A stretch of DNA of 64,000 bases from positions 248,001 to 312,000 of the forward strand of contig NZ_PKMC01000002.1 of NCBI RefSeq assembly GCF_002849225.1, written 5' to 3'. The stretch comes from Actinomyces sp. UMB0138 (lineage in GTDB: Bacteria > Bacillota > Negativicutes > Veillonellales > Veillonellaceae). Both the position numbers and the translations under genes were made by a program. Positions 44,519-52,939 of the stretch are shown here, piece after piece. The notes beneath the pieces were generated by a model that made no database searches, was not told the origin of the DNA, and saw only the letters and a list, made by a program, of their open reading frames with translations. Positions within the stretch are counted from its first letter, which is position 1. Every line of letters starts with the position of its first letter.

Positions 44519-47500
44519 ATGAAAGGGCTAATCACCGTCCACGACGCGCATGCTGACGCACGCTACACCGTGTACTTGGATTGCGCAGACAACACCCCAA
44601 TACAGGAGGTGTTTCCCGCCCTCGGAAAGATCAGCGTGGCCGAACCTGCAAAAAGCGGGGTGGCGGTAGACGGGCGCGCGGTTGGGCCCGAGCAAACCCT
44701 TGCCGAAGTGGGACTGCGGGAAGGGTCATGGATCTCGCTGTACCCGCAGGGTGAGCGGGCGCTCATGCCCTACGCCAGCACTGACCAAAAGGACGGCACG
44801 GTGCAACTGCGGTTCCTCAGTGGAGCTCGCACGGGTGAAGTGTTTGACGTTAGCAGCGGAACACTGTCCATCTCCTCCTTCCTTGACCCCGACGAGGCCT
44901 CCCTGGACTCAGAGTTCATGCTGAATATCGGGGCAGACGGGGCCGTGTCTGTATTCCCTAACGTCAAAGCCAAGCGCATAGCTACCAAAAAGAAGCGCTT
45001 CGGGCGGAAGAAAAAAGAGGTCGAACTGTCCTCTGGGGTACGAGTCGACGGTAAGGAAATCACCGAACCCACCGAAGTAGACCCCGGGCAGGAAATATCG
45101 ATCCCCGACTGCATCGTGACAGTCACAACCACCCGCGGCGAACCAGTCCCCATAGATACGACCTCGAAACCCGGAAAGTGGCTCTATTCCAGGCCTCCAA
45201 AGATTCGCCAAAAGATCGAAGACAAGAAGTATTCTCTGCCAAACAAGCCGGTTGAACCCGACAAGTCTTCGCTGCCCTGGCTGACAGCCGCGCTACCCCT
45301 AATCCTGTGCCTTGGGCTGGCCTACTTCATGCACAACTACATCTTCTTGGCGTTCGGCTTGATGAGCCCCCTGATGATAGTTGGTTCTTACTTCACCGGG
45401 AACTCGCAAAGACGCAAATCTTTCAAACGGCAGATGGAAAAATACCGCGAATCCAAAGCCAAAACCCAGAAGGAGGCGCGCGACGCGGTGGCTCGCGAAG
45501 AAGCGCACTCGCGGGTGGAATTCCCCGACGCTTCTCAGGTGTTAGACATTTGCACCAGACATACCTCCCACCTATGGAATCGCAGGCCAGCGGATGATTC
45601 ATGGCTGCGATTGCGCGTGGGCACCGGAGTGGTGAATTCGCACATTACGCTCACTGACCCGTCGAAGTTAGATTTTGAGCGCGTCAAACAGTGGGAGCTG
45701 GAGCGCTTCCCCGTGTCCGTATCCTTGACCGAATCGGGCTGTGTCGGCTTCACCGGACAGACCGCTATTATCTTTCCGGTCCTTAAATGGGCGGTGGCGC
45801 AGCTGGCTGCCCTGCATTCCACTAGGGACCTGGGCTTGTACCTGCTTGCACCCAGGGCAAACGAGAAGGTGGAAGCTGCGGGCACGCCCTCGATAAATTG
45901 GCATTTTGCGCAGTGGATTCCCCATTTCATTCCCCAGCTTGGGCAGGGGGCTGTGCGCACGATTGGTATTACCGCCGAGCAGGTGGCCCACCGCATTTCC
46001 GAACTGGTGTCGATCTTGGATGCGCGCGCTGAGGAAAAGCGCAATCGGTCAATGAATACTTGGGCGGGTTCGCACATCGTGGTCATCATGGAGCACGCGC
46101 ACCTGCTCCGCCAGATGCCGGGTACCATTCGGCTGCTCAAGGAGGGGCCGACGGTAGGCATGTTCATGCTGTGCGTGGATGCCGACGAACGGCTGCTCCC
46201 CGAAGAATGTGAAACTGTGGTCACTGCCGAGGGCGGCGTCCTGACTGTGGCGTCAAACCTGGGCAAGGATATTACCGACGTCATGCCAGACTTGGTTTCA
46301 GACAGGTGGTTGGATTCGGTGGCGTTAGCTCTAGCTCCCATCGAGGATGGCAGCCCAGATGCGGCCCAGCTTGCGATCCCTGATCAATCCAGACTGCTGA
46401 ATCTTCTGGAGCTAACGCCTACCGCAAACGAGATCGAGGGCAGGTGGGCGTCGAGTCCTAGATCTACAGCATGTGTGATCGGCGAGTCCGTGGACGGCGC
46501 CTTCGGGTTAGATATTTCAAAAGATGGCCCTCACGGCCTGATTGCGGGCACCACCGGTTCTGGTAAGTCGGAATTGCTGCAGTCCCTGGTAGCGTCCCTG
46601 GCGGTGGCTAACACCCCGAATGCGCTGAACTTCGTCTTGGTTGACTACAAGGGTGGTGCGGCCTTCAAAGACTGTGTTCATTTGCCGCACACGGTGGGCA
46701 TGGTTACCGACTTGGATAATCACCTGGTTGTGCGCGCGCTGACTTCCCTTAGCGCCGAATTAACCTACCGCGAGCACATGTTGGCACAAGTAGGTGCCAA
46801 GGACTTGGAAGACTACATCGACCTGCGGGCTACGAAGCCCGAAGCCGTCGAGATTCCCCGCCTGCTGATCGTTATCGACGAGTTTGCCTCGCTGGCTCGC
46901 GAGCTGCCAGACTTCGTTACCGGCCTTGTGAATATAGCTCAGAGGGGCCGTTCGCTGGGCATTCACCTGCTGTTGGCCACCCAGAGGCCGGGCGGTGTGG
47001 TGTCCCCAGAAATTAGGGCGAACACTAACTTGCGCATTGCCCTTCGCATGACTGATGCCGAGGAAAGCCAGGACGTAATCGATGCCAAAGATGCCGCTCT
47101 TATTTCGAAGAACACTCCGGGACGTGCGGTAGTAAGGCTCGGTTCGTCCTCGTTGATTCCGTTCCAGTCCGCGCGTGTTGGAGGGCGGTATATCAAGGCC
47201 GAGGACTTGGTAGATCACTCTGCCAAGGAGCCGTTCATGCGGTCGGTTCCGTTTGTGAAGTTGGGGGCCGCCCCGCCGCGTCGCCCCGAGGCGAAGAAAA
47301 CGCGCGGAGACGTAGCTGTTACGGATTTGAAGATGCTGGTGGATGCGATCGTGCAGGTGAACGAGCGGTTGCATTTTCCACCGCAGCGCGAGCCGTGGCT
47401 GCCGGCCTTGCAGGACAACATTGCGCTGGCCAGTTTGCCGCGGGTCGGTGGACAGGGGATCCGCATTCCGTTTGCATTGGGCGATTACCCTCAGGCGCAG

Positions 47501-49024
47501 AAGCAGCACGCTGTGTCCATCGATGCGGCCTCGTTTGGCAACCTGTACATAGTGGGCACCTCCCGCACCGGCAAGTCCACTGCGCTGCGCGCTATCGCCT
47601 TTTCTGCCGCTTCCTTGTACTCCCCTGCGCAATGCCACTTTTACTGTATTGATGCGGGAAATGGTGCACTGGGGCCGCTGAAGGCTATGCCGCACGTGGG
47701 AGCCGTAGCTAACCGTGGGGAAACGCAGAAGATAGATCGGCTCTTGCGCAAGCTGGAGGCGGAGCAGGGGAAGCGTTCCGCTATGCTTTCTAGGGATGGC
47801 TATTCCAATATTGACGAATACAACCAGAATTTAGCCGAGGGCGAGGCCGCGATCCCGCACGTGTTTGTGCTGTTGGATTCTTGGGAAGGCTTTCATTCGA
47901 CGTACGAAACTTACGACACGGGCACCATGTTGACGCGCATTCAATCCTTGATGCGGGAAGCCCCGTCAGTGGGTATTCACTTTATTGTGTCGGGTGACAG
48001 GGCGCTGCTGAGCGGCCGCATGTCTACGTTGGCCGAAACGAAGATTCTGCTGAAACTGGTGGAGCCTTCTGACTACACCTTGATCGGCATGAAGGTGCGC
48101 GAAGTTCCCGAGAACATGACTGAAGGGCGGGGGTTCCGCTCTGAGGATTTGGCAGAGTTGCAGATTGCCACCATTGGCAAGGAGCTCAGCGGTCGCGAGG
48201 AGTCGGAGCGGATTCGTGCTTTGGGCACCAAGCTCCGCGAGAAGTATCTGGATTTGCCCAAGTCTCTTCGGCCTTTTGCGGTAGAGGAGCTGCCTACAGA
48301 TATTTCTGTCGAACGTGTCTGGGAACGCGAAGAGGTCGAAGGGCTGCCTGAACCTGCTGACCTCAATTGGCCTCGACTGAGCTTGGGCGTCGGCGGAGAC
48401 GACAACTCGCTCATCTCTTACGACCCGGTGGCTGTCCCCATGCTGCCTATCTACGGGTCTATTCAGGCTGGCAAGACGACCGCGCTCGCTACGGCAATCA
48501 ACTCTGGGCTGCGGGCGGGATACCGAGTGGTGATTGTGGCTCCCAAGAGGAATATGCTGCATCGTTTTGCGGACCGGCCCGGGGTGGAACGGCTGATTAC
48601 CCTGCCCACCGACTTTACTCGCGAGGCTTTGGAACCGTACATCCTCGGCGCTGACGGCAGCCCCCAGCGCACGCTTATTGCGGTAGACGACGCCCAGTTG
48701 TTGAAGGAGGCCCCGGCTGGTGACTGGCTGCGCGACAGTATTGGTCGCTTGGATGATTCTAGAGCCAGTTTTGTGGTTGCTGGTGACACTGAACAGTTCC
48801 CGATGGGCTTTAACACCTGGGGCGTACGCGTGCGGGGGTTGAAGATGGGCATCCTGCTGCGCCCGGACGACGTATTGAACCAGGATCTTATTGGAATTCG
48901 CTTGAAGAGGGCGCAGCTAAACAGTGAAGGCCCTGCGGGACGCGGTTTTGTGCACATTGGGCGTCTGAATGAGGCCATGCAGGTGGCGTCTAGTGGCGCG
49001 ACCACTAAGGGGAAGCGTTCATGA
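44519..49024 (+). CDS. essC: EssC/EccC-type FtsK/SpoIIIE ATPase of type VII secretion
   Basis: A 1501-residue motor ATPase. The N-terminal 230 residues hold a domain resembling a ubiquitin-like fold of the YukD/EccD type (VDGRAVGPEQTLAEVGLREGSWISLYP, residues 45-75) and an FHA-like region. Two spans lie near 247-290. Three P-loop domains follow: GTTGSGKSELLQ (about 678, Walker B LLIVIDEFASL), GTSRTGKSTALR (about 1013, Walker B VFVLLDSWEG) and GSIQAGKTTALA (about 1312, Walker B LIAVDDAQLL). The first has VDYKGGAAF as in active EccC D1; the third has Gln-Ala in place of the usual GSGKT pattern. Length and layout match EssC of firmicutes (about 1480) rather than split EccCa/EccCb. SD AGAGGA precedes the ATG. 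It powers export of the WXG proteins encoded downstream. Confidence 0.93.
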   Translation: MKGLITVHDAHADARYTVYLDCADNTPIQEVFPALGKISVAEPAKSGVAVDGRAVGPEQTLAEVGLREGSWISLYPQGERALMPYASTDQKDGTVQLRFLSGARTGEVFDVSSGTLSISSFLDPDEASLDSEFMLNIGADGAVSVFPNVKAKRIATKKKRFGRKKKEVELSSGVRVDGKEITEPTEVDPGQEISIPDCIVTVTTTRGEPVPIDTTSKPGKWLYSRPPKIRQKIEDKKYSLPNKPVEPDKSSLPWLTAALPLILCLGLAYFMHNYIFLAFGLMSPLMIVGSYFTGNSQRRKSFKRQMEKYRESKAKTQKEARDAVAREEAHSRVEFPDASQVLDICTRHTSHLWNRRPADDSWLRLRVGTGVVNSHITLTDPSKLDFERVKQWELERFPVSVSLTESGCVGFTGQTAIIFPVLKWAVAQLAALHSTRDLGLYLLAPRANEKVEAAGTPSINWHFAQWIPHFIPQLGQGAVRTIGITAEQVAHRISELVSILDARAEEKRNRSMNTWAGSHIVVIMEHAHLLRQMPGTIRLLKEGPTVGMFMLCVDADERLLPEECETVVTAEGGVLTVASNLGKDITDVMPDLVSDRWLDSVALALAPIEDGSPDAAQLAIPDQSRLLNLLELTPTANEIEGRWASSPRSTACVIGESVDGAFGLDISKDGPHGLIAGTTGSGKSELLQSLVASLAVANTPNALNFVLVDYKGGAAFKDCVHLPHTVGMVTDLDNHLVVRALTSLSAELTYREHMLAQVGAKDLEDYIDLRATKPEAVEIPRLLIVIDEFASLARELPDFVTGLVNIAQRGRSLGIHLLLATQRPGGVVSPEIRANTNLRIALRMTDAEESQDVIDAKDAALISKNTPGRAVVRLGSSSLIPFQSARVGGRYIKAEDLVDHSAKEPFMRSVPFVKLGAAPPRRPEAKKTRGDVAVTDLKMLVDAIVQVNERLHFPPQREPWLPALQDNIALASLPRVGGQGIRIPFALGDYPQAQKQHAVSIDAASFGNLYIVGTSRTGKSTALRAIAFSAASLYSPAQCHFYCIDAGNGALGPLKAMPHVGAVANRGETQKIDRLLRKLEAEQGKRSAMLSRDGYSNIDEYNQNLAEGEAAIPHVFVLLDSWEGFHSTYETYDTGTMLTRIQSLMREAPSVGIHFIVSGDRALLSGRMSTLAETKILLKLVEPSDYTLIGMKVREVPENMTEGRGFRSEDLAELQIATIGKELSGREESERIRALGTKLREKYLDLPKSLRPFAVEELPTDISVERVWEREEVEGLPEPADLNWPRLSLGVGGDDNSLISYDPVAVPMLPIYGSIQAGKTTALATAINSGLRAGYRVVIVAPKRNMLHRFADRPGVERLITLPTDFTREALEPYILGADGSPQRTLIAVDDAQLLKEAPAGDWLRDSIGRLDDSRASFVVAGDTEQFPMGFNTWGVRVRGLKMGILLRPDDVLNQDLIGIRLKRAQLNSEGPAGRGFVHIGRLNEAMQVASSGATTKGKRS

Positions 49025-49536
49025 AGTGGTTCGGTTGGTTTAGGAAGAAGAAGTCTGAGGGGATAAAACCGGTGGCTAGGCCTGCTAGGGTGTTCGCCGA
49101 GATTCCTAGATTGCCGACCCCGGTCGAGAATCGGGTAACTAAGGCTTGGGAGGTAAAAAGTCAGACCGCTTCCGCCAAGGCGCCAAAGCCGGCTGAGACG
49201 CACAAATTTGTGCTCGAGTTTTCTGATGGACAGGTGGTGCCCTTTACTAGTCGGGGGGCCTGTGGTCGAGGAAAGACGGGTACTGCCGATTATGACCAGT
49301 ATGTGCGCGTGGAGGATCCGCAGGTTTCGCGGGTGCATTTCATATTCGGGTTGGATGGCGACGGCTTCCCATGGATAGAGGACGCCGGTAGCGCTAATGG
49401 TACGGATGTTGTTTACGCCAGCGGGAGGCGGCAGGACCGGTGCAAAGGCGTCGTAGGATTGGACGTCCGCGACCAGATCATGTTTGGGAATATGTCGGCA
49501 GTGGTAAATAGGGTTATTGATAATTCTGCCCGATGA
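49021..49536 (+). CDS. Small FHA-domain protein of the T7SS operon
   Basis: A 171-residue protein. It begins with a basic, aromatic stretch (MKWFGWFRKKKSEG) that could lie on the membrane, then a Lys/Ala-rich linker, and ends in an FHA-like domain (about residues 70-165) with VEDPQVSRVHFIF and DAGSANGTDV, close to the canonical SRxH and (S/T)xNG motifs that bind phosphothreonine. Its ATG overlaps the essC stop by four bases (ATGA), so it is the last gene of the coupled five-gene machine operon. It may read the phosphorylation made by the upstream kinase. Gene-free DNA of about 220 bases follows, before the first WXG gene. Confidence 0.85.
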   Translation: MKWFGWFRKKKSEGIKPVARPARVFAEIPRLPTPVENRVTKAWEVKSQTASAKAPKPAETHKFVLEFSDGQVVPFTSRGACGRGKTGTADYDQYVRVEDPQVSRVHFIFGLDGDGFPWIEDAGSANGTDVVYASGRRQDRCKGVVGLDVRDQIMFGNMSAVVNRVIDNSAR

Positions 49537-49755
49537 GTGTGCGCGGCATTAATGTCATTTATGCGGGCATGAATACCGCCTATATTCGACCGGATATAGA
49601 AAACAACGTTAACGGTTGGTGAACTGGGGGTTGTTTTTAGGTGTATTCGTTGTTTGGGTCTGTTGTGGGGTTTTTGGGGTGGTTAGGGTTGGTTTTGGGT
49701 CGGTGATCTTGCCGGCTGTTTTGGGAAACCGACTATTTTGATTTGGAGTATTTCC
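49537..49755. promoter_or_regulatory. Leader and promoter region of WXG module 1
   Basis: About 220 non-coding bases; the last 148 belong to the repeat shared with module 2 (49608 onward). The repeated part is rich in GGGTT, GTTTGGG and GGTTGG words. Because it is conserved in both copies it probably contains the promoter. No consensus promoter could be assigned. Confidence 0.5.
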
Positions 49756-50049
49756 ATGGCGAACATGAATGTTACTTATGCTGAGCTGCAGCAGGTTGCT
49801 TCTCAGTTGCAGTCTGGTCAGGGTGAGCTTGAGGGTATTTTGGGTAAGTTGCAGTCTTTGGTGGAGCAGCTGGTTTCGGCTGGTTTTCAGACTGATCAGG
49901 CTTCTGGTGCTTTCCAGGCTTCTTACAGCGAGTTCACTCAGGGTGCTAAGTCTGCGGTGCAGGGTCTTACTGGTATGTCGCAGTTCCTGAACAAGGCGCA
50001 GCAGTCGATGTCTGAGCTGGATTCCTCGCTGGCATCCGGTCTGAACTAA
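49608..50049 (+). repeat. 442-bp repeat carrying a WXG100-like gene and its leader, copy 1
   Basis: Identical to 54312-54753 apart from one base, G at 49640 against A at 54344. It holds 148 bases of leader (rich in GGTT and GTTTGGG words, probably with the promoter) plus the whole 294-bp gene, and ends exactly at the stop codon. Confidence 0.93.
49756..50049 (+). CDS. WXG100-like secreted protein, copy 1 (EsxA-like)
   Basis: A 97-residue helical-hairpin protein of WXG100 size. The ATG at 49756 is chosen because TTGGAG precedes it at about seven bases; an in-frame upstream ATG at 49738 would add six residues. It begins MANMNVTYAELQQVASQLQ and the turn reads SAGFQTDQASGAFQASY: the Trp-x-Gly of the family is missing, with only the Gly-Phe and the following Ala-Ser-x-x-Phe kept. 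No clear YxxxD/E export motif appears at the C-terminus. It uses T-ending codons and a strong start, as expected of an abundant product. The protein is identical to that at 54460. WXG100 proteins are exported as helical dimers by EssC/EccC. Confidence 0.9.
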   Translation: MANMNVTYAELQQVASQLQSGQGELEGILGKLQSLVEQLVSAGFQTDQASGAFQASYSEFTQGAKSAVQGLTGMSQFLNKAQQSMSELDSSLASGLN

Positions 50050-50060
50050 CTAATCGCGCA

Positions 50061-50097
50061 TTGGGTCCTGCCCTCCGGGTGAGCGGGCAGGGCCCAA
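50061..50097 (+). terminator. Intercistronic hairpin after WXG100 copy 1
   Basis: Stem TTGGGTCCTGCCC (50061-50073) with GGGCAGGGCCCAA (50085-50097), 13 pairs including one G-U, no T run. It lies between the WXG100 gene and its downstream partner and may act as a partial terminator or protect the upstream mRNA, setting a high WXG100-to-partner ratio. It is absent after copy 2. Confidence 0.6.
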
Positions 50098-50116
50098 CAA
50101 AAGTGCCGGAGGGGCA

Positions 50117-50449
50117 ATGTCAGACCTAAAAGTTGACCAGGCAGAGCTGGACGAATTGCAAAATACTTTTTCTAATATTAGGCAAGTATTGAGCCTTGGG
50201 GATAATGAAGACATGGAGCCTACAAAGCATAATGTGGGCCATCCAGATATTATCCGTGAGCTTACTGATTTTAATGCCGAAGTACAAAAGACTCGGAATA
50301 AGTATCAGGAAAAAGTACAAAATTATTCGCAGTATCTGGAGAATGTCTCTAAGGGCACTACCGAGGCAGACAATCAAATGGCTCAAGCCGCTCGGAGTGG
50401 CTCCCAAGCGCAGGGCGCTACAGCAAATACAGGTGGTGGGAGCCGATGA
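50117..50449 (+). CDS. Small WXG-family partner protein, module 1
   Basis: A 110-residue helical protein. It begins MSDLKVDQAELDELQNTFSNIRQVLSL, followed by a NVGHPDIIREL turn and a second helix with RNKYQEKVQNYSQYLENV, then a Gln/Ala/Gly-rich flexible tail. The length and two-helix layout fit the WXG100 superfamily, without the WXG motif itself. It aligns with the 109-residue protein at 54826 (shared LKVxQxxLxEL start, NVGHxxxxxxLxxFNxxVQxTRNKYQxKV core). It probably pairs with the large substrate encoded two genes on. GGAGG sits nine bases ahead of the ATG. Its stop overlaps the next start (ATGA). Confidence 0.8.
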   Translation: MSDLKVDQAELDELQNTFSNIRQVLSLGDNEDMEPTKHNVGHPDIIRELTDFNAEVQKTRNKYQEKVQNYSQYLENVSKGTTEADNQMAQAARSGSQAQGATANTGGGSR

Positions 50450-51069
50450 GCACTGCCGAGGACGAACTAACTATTTCTTTCATCCCGCCCGCTGGGTGGG
50501 AACGAATTGACGTTGATCCTGACCGGCGTGACGCGCAGCTATTCAAGGTACTGAATCCCATGCGCAACACGGTTGCTAACTGGCACGAAGTCTATCCGAA
50601 GGTTCGGCAAGGTCTTTCTAATGCTTACGAGCAGGCCTGGAATTCTGGGGTCAGGCTAGCGTATACAACCAATCCGGATCCGCAGGGCGTAGACAATTTG
50701 ATGGCTACGTTCATGGTTTCGATCATGCCGCCGGCTTCCGCGTTTGGTGAGATAGATGAAGAGCTAGAGGTCATTTCCGAGACTCTTCTAGAAGAGCAGG
50801 AAGCCCTGGCGGACGACGAAGTTATGGATCTAATACCTGTCGATGTGCCGGAACTAGGGCGTGGCATTCAAGCGGCTGCGGTTGCCTCTGCGCGGTCTTT
50901 GACGGGTGACGGGCCAGCGGATACGAAGCTCGTGCATTTTCGTACTTTTATCCCAACTGCGGGGCAAGTTTTGGTCACGACCGGGATTAGCCCGCAAATA
51001 GACGTTGCCGAGACACTGTTCGAGCTGTTCGCATTGATCACCAGCTCTGTGCGTGTCACGGGTAAATAG
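50446..51069 (+). CDS. Unknown protein in T7SS module 1, possible substrate chaperone
   Basis: A 207-residue soluble acidic protein, not recognised with certainty. It opens with ISFIPPAGWERIDVDPDRRDAQL, a beta-hairpin-like start reminiscent of PsbP/DcrB (DUF1795) folds, whose members include chaperones for effectors in another secretion system; that comparison is inference. A Glu/Asp-rich helix (EELEVISETLLEEQEALADDE, about residues 103-122) is followed by a beta-rich end. It starts within the partner gene's stop and lies 15 bases before the substrate gene. There is no counterpart in module 2, so its job is probably specific to the module 1 substrate, for example as an EspG-like chaperone. 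Confidence 0.65.
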   Translation: MSTAEDELTISFIPPAGWERIDVDPDRRDAQLFKVLNPMRNTVANWHEVYPKVRQGLSNAYEQAWNSGVRLAYTTNPDPQGVDNLMATFMVSIMPPASAFGEIDEELEVISETLLEEQEALADDEVMDLIPVDVPELGRGIQAAAVASARSLTGDGPADTKLVHFRTFIPTAGQVLVTTGISPQIDVAETLFELFALITSSVRVTGK

Positions 51070-51084
51070 GACTTGGAGAATCCG

Positions 51085-52818
51085 ATGGAGCGAAATTGGC
51101 ATCTTGTTGGGGAGTCATCTAATCCGATTCCCGGAGATAGCAGTGAAATTGCTGTGCTCAGCCAGAGGTACCAGCGTTTAGGCGACATTTTCGAACATGC
51201 TTCGGCGTTACTCGGTGGTAGTCCTACCGGCGCCCAGCAGGGGCAGTGGGCTAACAAGATCCAAGAAAAGTCCGAGAAGCTTCCTGGGGACTTCCGCCAG
51301 TTCGCTGGCGGATTCCACAAGGTGGCACAGGCACTGAGGTCGTGGGAGAGATACATTGATCCCTTGCGCTTCAGGGCGGAGCATGCACTAAACGAGGCAG
51401 AGCAGGCACACACGGATAGTCGCTGCATTGGCGGAGCGATTAGCCAGATCATGGGGCTGGCTGAGCGCGCCCATGAAGGCTCATCTAGTGCGAGCTCCCA
51501 ATTGGAAAGCTATAAACGCCAGCTTGGAAATGCGTCTAGTCGCCTGTCTGAGGCAAAAGCGCAGGTACAGATGGTCAAAGAAGAGTACAACTCAGCCGCG
51601 GCGCAAGTGGTCAGCCAGATCAGGGCAGCAAATGAGGAAACTCCCAAGCTCAAGGGGATCGAAAAGTTGCTGTACTCGGATTTTTGGCGGGGACTCATGG
51701 AGGTCCTAAAGGCGGTGTCCGTTGTACTTGGCGTTGTGGCGATGTTTATGGGCGGAGGCTGGGTGGCCGTTGCGAGTGCCGTAGTATCAGGCCTGCAGGC
51801 TATAGACCAAGTGATGCGTATGGGTGTCAACGGGCAGCTAACCATTGATAATTTGCTCAAGATCGGCGCCTCCCTCTTGCCGGCATTACAAGCTGCAGGC
51901 GGGGTGTTGGGGCAAGCCTTCCAGGCGGTTGTGAGCGGTGGCAATTGGGTAGCGTCCTTCGCTCCTCAGCTCACAGGTGTATCGCAGATGTTTATGGGCG
52001 CCATAAAACCCGCCTTAGATAGTGGTTCAGTCAAGAACGTCCTTGGCGCGATAGGGAATTCGGTAAATAAGCTCTTTACTACCGGCCAGTGGGATAATCC
52101 ACTGACACACATTAGTCCCGCCGATGCGCAAAATGCGATCGGTGCAGTAACGCAGTCAGCCCGCAACTTGGTTGAAGGACCTGATTCGTTCTTGCAGTCG
52201 CCTGACGGGTTGAGGTCAGTGATACCGAAGTTGCAGGAGGCTGGTAACCAGGTCGGTGCAATAATTAACGGTCACCCTGCAACGACGGGCGGCATGGGAA
52301 ATGCCGAAGCCGCGGCGGCGCCAGCAACAACTGGTAGTGCGGGAACTGCCGGAGCCGGAGCCGCGGCGGCGCCAGCAACAAATGCGTATTCCGGAGTAGG
52401 CGCCGCGACACAACCCGCTAATGCTACAACTGCGCAGCCACTGGTCTCGGCTCATGCGGGAGCAGCTGGGGCGAGCGAGTCGTCCGGCGGTGCGAACCTG
52501 ATGAGCGGTGGTACTGACGGGTACACCAGCTCCGGTTACATGTCTGAACCGAGCAGTTTTGGCTCCGCAAGTGGTGGTTTCAGCTCTTCAGGGCATATCG
52601 GTGGAGCAGAGGCCTCGGCTTCGACGGGAGCGGCCGCCACGTCCTCGGGCGGGGGAAGCCTATTTAGCCCAACCATGCAGGGAGGAATTCCTTCCTGGGA
52701 AAGCGGGCCTGCAGCGCAACCGCTTTCGGGTGGGGTCTTCTCATTGCTTTCTCTCTCCGACAAACTACTTGGTCCATGGGGGTTACTTAGCAGTGTGCTA
52801 AGCGCGTTAGTTAAGTGA
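51085..52818 (+). CDS. Large T7SS-signal-domain protein, module 1
   Basis: A 577-residue candidate export substrate. The N-terminus (WHLVGESSNPIPGDSSEIAVL, then W in GQWANKIQ) matches the T7SS_signal domain of large actinobacterial T7SS proteins; residues 1-115 form this helical part. A coiled coil follows (about 140-210), then a hydrophobic pair of segments (KAVSVVLGVVAMFMGGGWVAVASAVV, about 205-240). The last 190 residues are Ala/Gly/Ser-rich and of low complexity, with a 23-base DNA repeat at 52308 and 52359, and end in an amphipathic LSLSDKLLGPWGLLSSVLSALVK helix. No toxin domain is recognised. The ATG at 51085 is chosen because GGAG lies six bases upstream. It ends at a hairpin terminator. 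Confidence 0.82.
   Translation: MERNWHLVGESSNPIPGDSSEIAVLSQRYQRLGDIFEHASALLGGSPTGAQQGQWANKIQEKSEKLPGDFRQFAGGFHKVAQALRSWERYIDPLRFRAEHALNEAEQAHTDSRCIGGAISQIMGLAERAHEGSSSASSQLESYKRQLGNASSRLSEAKAQVQMVKEEYNSAAAQVVSQIRAANEETPKLKGIEKLLYSDFWRGLMEVLKAVSVVLGVVAMFMGGGWVAVASAVVSGLQAIDQVMRMGVNGQLTIDNLLKIGASLLPALQAAGGVLGQAFQAVVSGGNWVASFAPQLTGVSQMFMGAIKPALDSGSVKNVLGAIGNSVNKLFTTGQWDNPLTHISPADAQNAIGAVTQSARNLVEGPDSFLQSPDGLRSVIPKLQEAGNQVGAIINGHPATTGGMGNAEAAAAPATTGSAGTAGAGAAAAPATNAYSGVGAATQPANATTAQPLVSAHAGAAGASESSGGANLMSGGTDGYTSSGYMSEPSSFGSASGGFSSSGHIGGAEASASTGAAATSSGGGSLFSPTMQGGIPSWESGPAAQPLSGGVFSLLSLSDKLLGPWGLLSSVLSALVK
52308..52381 (+). repeat. Short Ala-rich direct repeat in the module 1 substrate
   Basis: A 23-base unit (AGCCGCGGCGGCGCC then AGCAACAA) occurs at 52308-52330 and 52359-52381, period 51 bases (17 codons). 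It encodes the AAAAPAT element of the low-complexity tail and could change copy number by slippage. Confidence 0.8.
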
Positions 52819-52838
52819 TTACAACAGGTCTACAGGGT

Positions 52839-52871
52839 CTTTACTCCCGCACTGCTCGTGCGGGAGTAAAG
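52839..52871 (+). terminator. Hairpin after the module 1 substrate gene
   Basis: Perfect 14-base stem CTTTACTCCCGCAC/GTGCGGGAGTAAAG with a TGCTC loop, 20 bases after the stop. There is no T run behind it, so termination may be partial. Confidence 0.7.
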
Positions 52872-52939
52872 CTGCGTAATGAGACGCAAGGAAATTCGCT
52901 ATTGTATGTAATGTGCAATGTTGTTGAAGGGACACTGCA

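Noticed and set aside
46760..47695. A 311-codon minus-strand frame inside the ATPase gene
   Set aside because: It overlaps the first and second P-loop domains of EssC and has an unnatural Arg/Gln/His-rich composition.
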